A program made the translations under genes and the position numbers. 64,000 nucleotides of DNA, taken from positions 62,001-126,000 of the forward strand of contig NZ_FTNK01000016.1 of NCBI RefSeq assembly GCF_900156375.1, in the 5' to 3' direction. The stretch is from Paenibacillus macquariensis. GTDB taxonomy: Bacteria > Bacillota > Bacilli > Paenibacillales > Paenibacillaceae. The notes beneath the pieces are model-generated. The model had not been told where the DNA came from and ran no database searches. It worked only from the letters and a program-made list of their open reading frames with translations. Positions 35,389 through 43,674 of the stretch are shown in pieces (within the stretch, counting starts at the first letter, position 1; each line of letters opens with the position of its first letter).

Positions 35389-35484
35389 CGCTTTCATTTC
35401 CTTTCTCATAAAATTTTTTATACTACAATTGCATCTTCTTATGTAGTTTATTCTCCACATAGACGACAGATCGTTCTCCAATGT

Positions 35485-35588
35485 AAACTAATAGACATTT
35501 ATTGAGAATCTGTTGTTTGTGAAATATATGTGAGTTCAATATAATATTTTACATTGAGCTTATTATACTACAATGTGTCTATTAGGTT
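35485..35588. promoter_or_regulatory. Divergent promoter region with paired TetR-type motifs
   Basis: AAACTAATAGACA (35485-35497) reappears inverted as TGTCTATTAGGTT (35576-35588), one copy near each gene. A promoter for the MFS gene, TTGTGA (35517-35522), 17 bp, TATAAT (35540-35545), lies between them. Confidence 0.5.
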
Positions 35589-35616
35589 CAGGATAAATTT
35601 GAAGGGATTGAGCATA

Positions 35617-37125
35617 ATGAGTAAAAATTTAGCTTTTGACAGCAGTGCCATTAAAAAAGGTCCCTTGTTATTTGTCATGATATTGGGAGCGTTCATCGCC
35701 GTTTTGAATCAGACTATTATGAGCGTCGCCCTGCCAGGGCTGATGATCGACTTTAACATTGAGGCATCTACCGCTCAATGGCTAACAACCGGATACATGT
35801 TGGTTAACGGGGTTCTTATTCCAATCACTGCATTTCTAATGCAACGATTTACGACCCGTGAGCTTTTTCAGGCTTCCATGGTTATTTTTCTCGGCGGAAC
35901 GGTTGTATCGGCAATAGCATCTAACTTTGATGTTTTGCTAGCGGGTCGCCTCATTCAAGCTGCTGGCGCAGGTATTATCATGCCGCTGTTAATGAATGTC
36001 ATTCTGACCGTATTTCCTCCTAATAAGCGCGGAGCCGCAATGGGAATGGTTGGTTTTGCTATTATTTTCGCTCCTGCAATTGGGCCTACAATCGCTGGTT
36101 ATGTTATAGAGCATTTCTCCTGGCGGACGATGTTTTATGGAATGATTCCGCTTGTCGTCATTGTTATTGTAGTTGCCTTTATCTTTCTGAAAAATGTGGC
36201 TGAAAGAGCCTATCCTAAAATTGATATTCTTAGCATACTGTTGTCAACCATCGGATTCGGTACCGTTCTTTACGGATTTAGTAGTGCTGGAAGTAAAGGT
36301 TGGTCAAGCGAAGAAGTCATTCTATCCATTGTTACAGGTGTGGTCGCCTTGATCTTGTTCACATGGAGACAGTTGGTATCGAAGAGTCCACTTCTTGATC
36401 TTAGGGCTTTCAAATACAGTATGTTCTCCCTAACGACTATTATTAATATTGCTGTAACTATGGTCATGTATGCAGATATGATGTTGCTTCCACTCTATTT
36501 GCAGAATGCACGTGGATACACGGCTCTGGAGTCTGGACTGCTGATGCTACCTGGCGCACTTCTCATGGGAGTAATGATGCCAGTGACAGGAAAGCTGTTT
36601 GATCGTTTTGGAGCGAAGTGGCTGTCCATCATCGGAATGGCTATCACGATCGTGACAACCATCGGATTCGTTAATCTGACCGATTCCACCTCGTATACGT
36701 ATCTAGTTCTGATGTCCACAGGACGACGCTTCGGAATGGCAATGTTTCTGATGCCTATCACTACGGCGGGTCTAAACCAACTGCCGGCAAGACTGAATGC
36801 ACATGGTACGGCCATCTCCAATACCATCAAGCAGGTAGCTGGTGCGATAGGTACCTCACTGCTTGTCACAGTTATGGCTAACCGTACCAAGACACATCTT
36901 CTGGATATGGTCGCTGGCGGAACTGGTAATATGACAAAAGAACATATTTTGATGGAAGCGTCTATTCAAGGTATTAATGATGCGTATCTTGTTATTATTG
37001 GTATTGGAGTTGTAGGTCTGGTGCTATCATTCTTCATTAAACGTACGGAGCAAGCTGAGGAAATAGCAGAAACAAGCACAACAACAAGAATAAACGTGAA
37101 CCGAAATACAGTTAGTGAAACATAA
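35617..37125 (+). CDS. MFS drug exporter (DHA2 / EmrB-QacA family)
   Basis: A 502-residue transporter with about 14 membrane helices. ALPGLMIDFNIEASTAQWLT followed by TGYMLVNGVLIPITAFLMQRF, and GRLIQAAGAGIIMPL, are the motifs of DHA2 proton antiporters that expel drugs. The start at 35617 lines up with the family; the open frame to 35554 lies within the promoter region. The TAATAGACA-type sites and a divergent TetR gene imply induction by a substrate. An MMPL exporter follows on the same strand after a strong terminator. Confidence 0.88.
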   Translation: MSKNLAFDSSAIKKGPLLFVMILGAFIAVLNQTIMSVALPGLMIDFNIEASTAQWLTTGYMLVNGVLIPITAFLMQRFTTRELFQASMVIFLGGTVVSAIASNFDVLLAGRLIQAAGAGIIMPLLMNVILTVFPPNKRGAAMGMVGFAIIFAPAIGPTIAGYVIEHFSWRTMFYGMIPLVVIVIVVAFIFLKNVAERAYPKIDILSILLSTIGFGTVLYGFSSAGSKGWSSEEVILSIVTGVVALILFTWRQLVSKSPLLDLRAFKYSMFSLTTIINIAVTMVMYADMMLLPLYLQNARGYTALESGLLMLPGALLMGVMMPVTGKLFDRFGAKWLSIIGMAITIVTTIGFVNLTDSTSYTYLVLMSTGRRFGMAMFLMPITTAGLNQLPARLNAHGTAISNTIKQVAGAIGTSLLVTVMANRTKTHLLDMVAGGTGNMTKEHILMEASIQGINDAYLVIIGIGVVGLVLSFFIKRTEQAEEIAETSTTTRINVNRNTVSET

Positions 37126-37251
37126 GAAGAGGAATATTTGGGATAGTCGATTCGCCACATATCCTTAGCATTTGAGATCAGATCAAGTAATGAGCAACTG
37201 AAAAATGATAGATGGTCAGTTATCAAATGCAGAAATTTAAGTGATTGAGAT

Positions 37252-37293
37252 AAGCTCCCCACCGAAGTTCATGTCGGTGGGGAGCTTTTTTTA
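37252..37293 (+). terminator. Strong terminator of the MFS gene
   Basis: AAGCTCCCCACCGA (37252-37265) pairs perfectly with TCGGTGGGGAGCTT (37274-37287), followed by a run of T. Confidence 0.9.
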
Positions 37294-37464
37294 TCTGCGG
37301 TAGCATAATTAATGTCGGCGTTGTTATCAGCTTTCGGGGCTAGAGGGCTCGGGGAAATTGACATTGAGAAAATAAAGCTACATTATAATGGAGATAAATG
37401 ATATTTATATCCATAATTTTCACATATACTCTATAAACGAAATTGAATACAAAAGGAGCTTCTC

Positions 37465-39666
37465 ATGGCAAAGTATCTTTATTATTTTGGAAAATGGTCT
37501 CATCGTAACCGTAAGTTAGTAGTAACAAGTTGGATTGTTGTACTGATAGCTACCCTAATTGTGGGTCTGAGCTTCAAAGGCCCTACCAGTAGTGAATTCT
37601 CCATTCCTGGAACCAAGGCGCAAGAGGCAATTGATCTACTAGGCCGAGAATTCCCAGGAGGAAATGGGGGGACGATACGTCTAATCTTCGCTGCGCCGGA
37701 TGGTAAAACCTTGGACTCTCCGGATGTCAAAAAGGCGATTATGGCTTCATTCGATCAAGCACGTCAGGACAAAGCAGTGGTTGCTATTATGGACCCCTAC
37801 ATGTTGAAGACGGTTAGTCAGGATAACCGAATTGGATACGCAGATGTTATCTACAACGTAAATGCACAGAAGGTCACGAAAGAATCCAAAGAGCAAATTA
37901 TTCAAAGTGCTCAGGTGACACGTGATGCTGGTGTACAGACAGAGTTCGGTGGATCTGTCATGCTTACAGATTTCGAGACCAGTCCAATTCCTGAAGTCAT
38001 AGGTGTATTTGTAGCCTATGCTATTCTTGCTTTTACTTTCGCCTCCTTGCTTGCGGCAGGGTTACCGATTCTTACTGCCATAATAGGGGTTGGGATCGGA
38101 ATTATGGGTGTGTTCTTGGTATCTAGATTTGTCTCAATGACCTCTACAGCTACTATACTTGCTATCATGCTCGGCCTCGCCGTCGGAATCGACTATGCAC
38201 TGTTCATCGTGGCAAGGCATCGCCAACAGCTTGCAGAAGGGTTGGAAATGGAGGAGTCTATTGGACGCTCTGTTGCAACAGCTGGGAGTGCGGTTGTCTT
38301 TGCAGGAGCAACGGTCATTATCGCACTAGCAGGCTTATCTGTAACAGGTATTCCCTTCCTCTCCATTATGGGTTTCGCTGCCTCATTCACGGTGCTGATA
38401 GCTGTGCTTATTGCCATTAACTTAATTCCCGCCTTTCTAGGTATGGCTGGACATCGTATCAGTCCTGATCGGAAGTCACGGATGTTCCGAACACCACCAA
38501 CAGCGGATCAGAAGACAGTTTCACTAGGTTGGGGACGTTTCGTCACACGTCATCCAGTCATTATTCTATTGGTTGGTATCGTGATTCTTACCGTTATTAG
38601 TCTACCAGCGCTACATATGAGGCTTGGGCTACCGGATAATGGGGCTAAGGCTAAAGAAACGACGGAGCACAAGGGTTATGAGCTACTTTCTCAGGGTTTT
38701 GGTCCTGGATTTAATGGTCCATTGATTGTTGTGGTTGATGTATTAGGCAAGAAGAATCCGCAAGAGACGGTTCAAACGGTTACAAAAGCATTGACTGCTA
38801 TTCCCAATGTAGCCTATGTGTCTCCGCCTAACTGGAACCAGACCAATACGATCGCTTTGGTCAGTCTTGTTCCAATAACAGGTCCTAATGACGTGAAAAC
38901 GACAGATTTAGTCCATTACATCCGAAATGAAACAGCGGCCTTGCAGAAACAAGAAGAGGTCAAACTTCTCGTGACAGGAGTTACTGCCGTTAATATCGAT
39001 GTATCAGATAAGCTTAACTCTGCTCTACCTGTATTTGCGCTAGTTGTTATTGGTCTAGCGATTGTATTACTGGCGCTAGTATTCCGATCCTTACTTGTGC
39101 CTCTTAAATCCGTTATAGGGTTTGTACTAAGCTTAACGTCATCGCTTGGTGTAGTCGTGTTTATGTTCCAAGATGGCCATTTCCTGAGTTGGATTGGATT
39201 ATCACAGTCTGGGCCAATTCTCAGCTTCCTGCCGATACTTGTAACGGGTGTATTATTCGGCCTTGCTATGGATTACGAAGTATTCCTGGTAAGTCGAATG
39301 CGGGAGGATTACATCCTTACAGGTAACGCTCGGGAGTCCGTTGTCATGGGATTAGGACATAGCGGTCGAGTCGTTACGGCAGCGGGTCTAATCATGGCTG
39401 CTGTATTCGCTAGCTTCATTTTCACGGAAGATCCGATAACCAAAGCAATGGGTGTTGCACTTACCGTGGGTGTGCTGGTGGATGCCTTTATCGTACGAAT
39501 GACACTCGTTCCTGCAGCAATGGCGCTATTAGGCCGGTCTGCCTGGTATCTTCCAAAGTGGCTCGATCGTATCCTGCCGAATATTGATATCGAAGGTGAA
39601 TCGTTGCTTAAGCATCTGAAGGATGAAGCGTCACAAGTGCAAGTATCTGATAAAGAGAAACGTTAA
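37465..39666 (+). CDS. MMPL/RND-family transporter
   Basis: A 733-residue exporter made of two repeats, each one helix, a large external loop and five helices. The functional Asp-Tyr motifs are present in both halves: GLAVGIDYALFIVARHR and GLAMDYEVFLVSRMRE, marking a proton-driven MmpL/YdgH-type carrier of lipids or drugs. AAAAGGAGC precedes the ATG. It is separated from the MFS gene by a terminator and ~340 bp, so it has its own promoter. Confidence 0.9.
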   Translation: MAKYLYYFGKWSHRNRKLVVTSWIVVLIATLIVGLSFKGPTSSEFSIPGTKAQEAIDLLGREFPGGNGGTIRLIFAAPDGKTLDSPDVKKAIMASFDQARQDKAVVAIMDPYMLKTVSQDNRIGYADVIYNVNAQKVTKESKEQIIQSAQVTRDAGVQTEFGGSVMLTDFETSPIPEVIGVFVAYAILAFTFASLLAAGLPILTAIIGVGIGIMGVFLVSRFVSMTSTATILAIMLGLAVGIDYALFIVARHRQQLAEGLEMEESIGRSVATAGSAVVFAGATVIIALAGLSVTGIPFLSIMGFAASFTVLIAVLIAINLIPAFLGMAGHRISPDRKSRMFRTPPTADQKTVSLGWGRFVTRHPVIILLVGIVILTVISLPALHMRLGLPDNGAKAKETTEHKGYELLSQGFGPGFNGPLIVVVDVLGKKNPQETVQTVTKALTAIPNVAYVSPPNWNQTNTIALVSLVPITGPNDVKTTDLVHYIRNETAALQKQEEVKLLVTGVTAVNIDVSDKLNSALPVFALVVIGLAIVLLALVFRSLLVPLKSVIGFVLSLTSSLGVVVFMFQDGHFLSWIGLSQSGPILSFLPILVTGVLFGLAMDYEVFLVSRMREDYILTGNARESVVMGLGHSGRVVTAAGLIMAAVFASFIFTEDPITKAMGVALTVGVLVDAFIVRMTLVPAAMALLGRSAWYLPKWLDRILPNIDIEGESLLKHLKDEASQVQVSDKEKR

Positions 39667-39680
39667 CAGTCATACAAAGC

Positions 39681-39720
39681 AAAGAACGAGATTCTCCCTT
39701 GGGAGAGTCTCGTTCTTTTC
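39681..39720 (+). terminator. Terminator of the MMPL gene
   Basis: AAAGAACGAG (39681-39690) pairs with CTCGTTCTTT (39709-39718), with an inner CTCCC/GGGAG, followed by T residues. Confidence 0.85.
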
Positions 39721-39751
39721 ATATTAAACAGAGCTTAAAGGAAGGTTTGGT

Positions 39752-39895
39752 TTACTTAATATCGAGGAAATCGAGTGTCATTCTGGCCATTTCTTCTTTA
39801 GATTCCGTGCAGCCACGAATAATCCACTTTTTCAATATGCTCCATAACCCCAAAAACAGAGAAACGTTTTGCATCACTCTAAAATTTAAAGATAT
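39752..39895 (-). pseudogene. C-terminal relic of a TetR-family regulator
   Basis: A minus-strand open frame without a start reads NVSLFLGLWSILKKWIIRGC, then TESKEEMARMTLDFLDIK and stop. G-L-x-x-x-L-x-x-W-I-x-x-G-x-x-E-S-x-E-E-M-A is the usual end of TetR_C_8-type regulators. The frame runs upstream into a plus-strand terminator hairpin, and the DNA-binding part is gone. Confidence 0.55.
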
Positions 39896-39920
39896 ATCCC
39901 CCAAACGGGGGATTTTTTTG
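39896..39920 (+). terminator. Terminator-shaped hairpin
   Basis: ATCCCCC (39896-39902) pairs with GGGGGAT (39907-39913) around AAAC, followed by TTTTTT. No plus-strand gene ends directly before it; a short RNA or a leftover terminator is possible. Confidence 0.6.
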
Positions 39921-40095
39921 TCTAAATAACAGTGATATAGTTATACCAAATTAGCATAAATAGTAAATTTAATCCAATTTTTACGAGGGGTTTCTGATGC
40001 AACAGTCACTTCCGTGAAAAAACAAATCGAGTCTATTTAAGATGAGGGGCGGTCCCTCTAACAATAGAAACCAAGCAGAATGGAGGAATGGATCT

Positions 40096-40644
40096 ATGAG
40101 TCAATTGATATGGCTAACTGGGCTGTCTGGTTCAGGTAAGTCAACTCTTGCTAAGGTGCTGAGACTTTTTTTTGAGAATTGCTATATTCTGGACGGAGAT
40201 ATACTGAGGAGAGGAATTAATCAGGATCTTCAATTCAGTGAAGAGGATCGGTTGGAAGTAGGTAGAAGAATTGGTGAGATTGGCAAGATTCTGCTTGATG
40301 CGAATTTTAATGTGATCGTCGCCTCGATCTCTCCATACCGTTCCACACGTGACAAAGTCCGTTCTTTGATCGGCGAGGCTTACATGGAAGTATATGTTCA
40401 ATGTCCGTTGGAAGTGTGTGAGGAGCGAGATCCGAATGGGCTCTATAAACAAGCCAGATCTGGACAAATCCAGCATTTCACGGGTTTTGATTCTCCTTAT
40501 GAAGAGCCTGTACAACCGGATGTGATCGTGGAGACGGATAAGCTCTCCTTAGATGAATGCGTATCGAAGATCATTCAATACCAATCATCTGTGAGAATTA
40601 GAGAGTATTCTAATCACAAGATGAAAGTTTGTAATTTAGATTAG
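40096..40644 (+). CDS. cysC: Adenylyl-sulfate (APS) kinase
   Basis: A 182-residue kinase that phosphorylates APS to PAPS. P-loop GLSGSGKS (9-16), YILDGDILRRGINQDLQFSE and the mobile lid YKQARSGQIQHFTGFDSPYE are conserved. GGAGG stands nine bases before the ATG at 40096. No other sulfate-assimilation gene is nearby, so this orphan may serve sulfation or be one of several copies. The next gene (MBL-fold) is 46 bp downstream and may be co-transcribed. Confidence 0.88.
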   Translation: MSQLIWLTGLSGSGKSTLAKVLRLFFENCYILDGDILRRGINQDLQFSEEDRLEVGRRIGEIGKILLDANFNVIVASISPYRSTRDKVRSLIGEAYMEVYVQCPLEVCEERDPNGLYKQARSGQIQHFTGFDSPYEEPVQPDVIVETDKLSLDECVSKIIQYQSSVRIREYSNHKMKVCNLD

Positions 40645-40690
40645 TCTATGTAACCATGAAATTAGAAATAAATGAGAGGAGTCTTTCAAT

Positions 40691-41341
40691 ATGCGCATAC
40701 AATGGTTTGGTCACTCTTCATTCTTACTGACTTCGGAGGCTGGGACGCGGGTTCTCATCGATCCCTACTATAAGTTCCTGGGCTACCGCATGCCCGTTCC
40801 AGTTGAGTCAGATATTGTTGTCGTTACGCATGATCATGCTGACCACAATAAAATTAATGCTGCGTCAGGCGACTATTTGCTTGTTAATGAGCCGAAGGAA
40901 TACAGCCACAGGGATGTGAGTATTAGCGGGTTTAAGACCTTTCACGATAAGGTGAACGGCGAGAAAAAAGGCCCCAATATTATATTCCGCTTCCAGATGG
41001 ATGGACTAACGATTTGTCATTGCGGAGATTTGGGACATCTGTTGACGGAGGTGCAAGTGAAGGAGATCGGTCATGTGGATGTGCTTATTGTTCCCGTTGG
41101 AGGAAGAATGACGCTTGATGGGGCAGAGGCCGCTCAAGTGATGCGTCAGTTGCAAGCGACCGTTGCGATTCCTATGCATTACAGTACGAAGGCGTTAGGA
41201 ATTCTAGGAAGAGTTGTGTTCGCTAAGGCAGACAAATTCCTTGAGGCTGTGGGACAACACACGACCGAAGTGGTTACGTTGGAAGTTACCAAGGACAACG
41301 TAACTCAATATGCCGGCGTTGTCACCATGCAGTACAAATAA
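40691..41341 (+). CDS. Metallo-beta-lactamase-fold hydrolase (UPF0173-like)
   Basis: A 216-residue MBL protein. MRIQWFGHSSFLLTSEAGTR opens like UPF0173/UlaG-like hydrolases, and the zinc site HDHADH (47-52) with later ICHCGDLGH and PMHYST histidines is complete. The substrate is unknown; ring-opening lactonases and phosphodiesterases share this fold. GAGAGGAG precedes the ATG. Confidence 0.82.
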   Translation: MRIQWFGHSSFLLTSEAGTRVLIDPYYKFLGYRMPVPVESDIVVVTHDHADHNKINAASGDYLLVNEPKEYSHRDVSISGFKTFHDKVNGEKKGPNIIFRFQMDGLTICHCGDLGHLLTEVQVKEIGHVDVLIVPVGGRMTLDGAEAAQVMRQLQATVAIPMHYSTKALGILGRVVFAKADKFLEAVGQHTTEVVTLEVTKDNVTQYAGVVTMQYK

Positions 41342-41350
41342 TATAAGTTG

Positions 41351-42067
41351 TTATGGGGTGTCTAATTTAACCATAGACCGTAGAACCTTTACCAATTGTT
41401 CTGGTGTAGTTCGCCCAGTCACGATATACCACGTTGCCCCATTGTCATAAGACCATGCAGCATCTGATTGAACACCCGCATTTGTATCAAAAGCTGTAAA
41501 TTGTCCTTTTACTGCATCCTGAACAGGTTGTTCACTCTTTGGTATCGTAGCCATAACCTGCTTCATAATATTAACGGCATTGTTTGTATTCTTTGCCGAT
41601 ACGAGGTATTCCCAGCCATTACTCTTCCAAATGAATGATGTTTTATCAGTAAAATAATCTACATCATATCCATTAAAGGTAGTTGTGCCTTCTGGTTTAT
41701 GGAACATTTCGAATGTTGCGAAGGGCTGTTTCCGATAGTCAGGAAGTGTGCCAGCTGACATGGTCATTACGTCGAAAGGAAATCTTGCATGATTACCTTT
41801 CGGGGCTTTTTGACGTGAAATTTGAAATAAATAATGATCTTTACTCACTTCAAGTTTGCTTAACGTCAAAGGACCAATTATCCGGTGGAATTCAGATGTA
41901 GCGATACACGACGGAACATAAACAGGGATATTCACGTGGTGTAGTTGTTTAAGGTACTGTTTATCCCACGTGAATGGTTCTACTTCTCTATTTTCATATG
42001 GATAAGCATAAGCAACAGGGGCCAAATAGATGAGTATAGTCATTAATAGTAATAGGATTCTTCGCAT
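41351..42067 (-). CDS. Secreted protein of unknown function
   Basis: A 238-residue protein with a signal peptide (RRILLLLMTILIYLAPVAYA). The mature part is beta-rich with Trp and Tyr residues (SFIWKSNGWEYLVSAKN, AAWSYDNGATWYIVTG) and resembles DUF4367-like extracellular modules only loosely. GAGGTG precedes the ATG. It is the third gene of a minus-strand run after the ArsR-like regulator and YhfC-like protein (51 bp gap), so the three may act together at the membrane. Confidence 0.65.
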   Translation of the reverse strand: MRRILLLLMTILIYLAPVAYAYPYENREVEPFTWDKQYLKQLHHVNIPVYVPSCIATSEFHRIIGPLTLSKLEVSKDHYLFQISRQKAPKGNHARFPFDVMTMSAGTLPDYRKQPFATFEMFHKPEGTTTFNGYDVDYFTDKTSFIWKSNGWEYLVSAKNTNNAVNIMKQVMATIPKSEQPVQDAVKGQFTAFDTNAGVQSDAAWSYDNGATWYIVTGRTTPEQLVKVLRSMVKLDTP

Positions 42068-42118
42068 AATTCACCTCAACACCTACTGTTTACGTTTTGG
42101 TTGAAGGATATGCATAGC

Positions 42119-42826
42119 TTATTGAAATACAAGTATTCCAACAGTAAGTGTAATTATCCCGAATATGGCGATGAGCAACTCTGTTTGCACCATGGATTGT
42201 TTCGATAACTTGATTGCCGATAGATTCACGAAGCTATGCAGAGGAATTAATAGAACAACCAACCAAGGGTATTTCGCTACCAATAAGGTACACCCGATAT
42301 GAAACGCACTTGCAAAAATCCGTTCAATCACGCCCCACACCGGATGAGCGTTCATATTCCCTTGCATTTGGAGCATTTCTTTAGCTTGTATCGATTTCTC
42401 ATCGGTACGTTTGGAAAGAGAGATCATGACAATCAAATTGATAATAACGAAGAGGACTTCAATAGCCGCCCAACCCTGACCGATGGATAGTGACCATGAG
42501 AATGTCAGGCTGGTTAATAATAACACCGCGATGCGAACACATTCCTCGAATACGCCCGAAGAGGCTACGATAATCGTGGTCGCTTTCTCTTTCGGCATTT
42601 TCATGACAATTGCACTCAGTGGCCCTCTTAGAAAGAACGCGATTACCCATCCAAGTGCACCCAATCCGAATGCTTTCCACTCCATTGCAGTACCGCTATA
42701 GTGGAATACCAACCAGAACATCACAGGAACTAAGAGATACAACGGTAGAAAGTACTTCGCTCTGTTCATTACTTGTTCATACTGTTGTTGCGATTCGTTG
42801 CTGTTATCAGCATTAATGGATGTCAT
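42119..42826 (-). CDS. YhfC-family intramembrane protein
   Basis: A 235-residue protein with about seven hydrophobic segments. FEECVRIAVLL, IERIFASAFHIGC and LIPLHSFVNL are spaced like the E-E-x-x-R, F-x-x-x-H and H-x-x-x-N motifs of CPBP/PrsW-type membrane proteases, the superfamily in which YhfC has been placed. Protease activity is not shown for the family. ATG at 42826 has GAGGAG nine bases upstream; a TTG directly before it is an unlikely start. It lies 34 bp after the ArsR-like gene. Confidence 0.75.
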   Translation of the reverse strand: MTSINADNSNESQQQYEQVMNRAKYFLPLYLLVPVMFWLVFHYSGTAMEWKAFGLGALGWVIAFFLRGPLSAIVMKMPKEKATTIIVASSGVFEECVRIAVLLLTSLTFSWSLSIGQGWAAIEVLFVIINLIVMISLSKRTDEKSIQAKEMLQMQGNMNAHPVWGVIERIFASAFHIGCTLLVAKYPWLVVLLIPLHSFVNLSAIKLSKQSMVQTELLIAIFGIITLTVGILVFQ

Positions 42827-42860
42827 CAACTTTCACTCCTCATATTATCTAATTGTGATA

Positions 42861-43436
42861 TTAACTACGTTTTGGCTCAGGGATGGAGATGGTAACAATA
42901 TTACGTCGTTTACGCTCACCATTGAGCTCATTGCCGATATGTTGCATCATCTGTGCCCGCATTCCATGTAGTAGTTCAATATATTCTTTGTCAGATAAAT
43001 TAAGCTCTAGTTGTCGTAAGGAAAGACCATCTTGTTCGAGATCATAGTGCTCTTGTTGAATGTATCTTCCGTAATCCCCGATTAGGGAGGCGATGAATTT
43101 CATGAATAAATCCATATGCTCTTCTGAAGTCATGTTGTTCAGATCCTCTATCGGAATATCGCCTCCATTCTCAGTGAGGATGTACACTTTCATCAAGGTG
43201 CCGCGGACCTTCTGCTCTTCAACTACTTCAATTATTTTGGCTGTAAGCAACTTGTTCAGATGGCGGTACATTGTCGCCTGTGGAATGTCTGGCATGATTT
43301 CTGAGAGTTGCAACGTTGTTCGGCGTGCTCCACCGATTAAAGATTGGATTATTCGCATACGTATCGGATGAAGGATTAAATCAGCTTTGGACTCGCTCAA
43401 TGTGCTTAACATCCTTTCTGGTTTGCTGTTTTTCAT
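42861..43436 (-). CDS. ArsR-like winged-helix regulator
   Basis: A 191-residue protein with HPIRMRIIQSLIGGARRTTL and IPQATMYRHLNKLLTAKIIE, an HTH_20/ArsR-type domain, followed by a helical C-terminus. No metal-binding C-x-C is visible. The ATG at 43436 has no Shine-Dalgarno: the bases immediately before it form a 26-bp perfect palindrome (43437-43462). Translation may be leaderless, may start at a TTG about 36 bp further in (AAAGGA upstream of it), or may depend on the palindrome. It heads an apparent operon with the YhfC-like and secreted proteins. Confidence 0.78.
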   Translation of the reverse strand: MKNSKPERMLSTLSESKADLILHPIRMRIIQSLIGGARRTTLQLSEIMPDIPQATMYRHLNKLLTAKIIEVVEEQKVRGTLMKVYILTENGGDIPIEDLNNMTSEEHMDLFMKFIASLIGDYGRYIQQEHYDLEQDGLSLRQLELNLSDKEYIELLHGMRAQMMQHIGNELNGERKRRNIVTISIPEPKRS

Positions 43437-43462
43437 TATTATCATTATCGATAATGATAATA
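43437..43462. promoter_or_regulatory. 26-bp perfect palindrome at the start of the ArsR-YhfC operon
   Basis: TATTATCATTATC (43437-43449) is followed directly by its exact inverse (43450-43462), touching the ArsR-like start codon. The GATAATGATAAT composition resembles a Fur box (TGATAATNATTATCA), though the centre does not match exactly. It could be a Fur-type site or the regulator's own operator. Confidence 0.65.
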
Positions 43463-43674
43463 TAACAGCGAATGGAATAATTTACAATACTATTTCAGGA
43501 AAAAGTTTTATTCACCGTTGATTCGCCCATCTATGATGAGGAAGGGTATAATAAATGGGAAGAAGTATACGCTAAAAGAGCTTATGTATGGATCGGAATT
43601 AGCTAAGTACCGTGATCAATGATTTCTATTGGATGTTACATAGAATTTAATAATAAAGCAGAGAAGGGTATGTG

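Noticed and set aside
43481..43606. Plus-strand frame reading DSPIYDEEGYNKWEEVYAKR ahead of selO
   Set aside because: It looks protein-like and may be a relic, but it has no start codon or ribosome binding site and I recognise no family.
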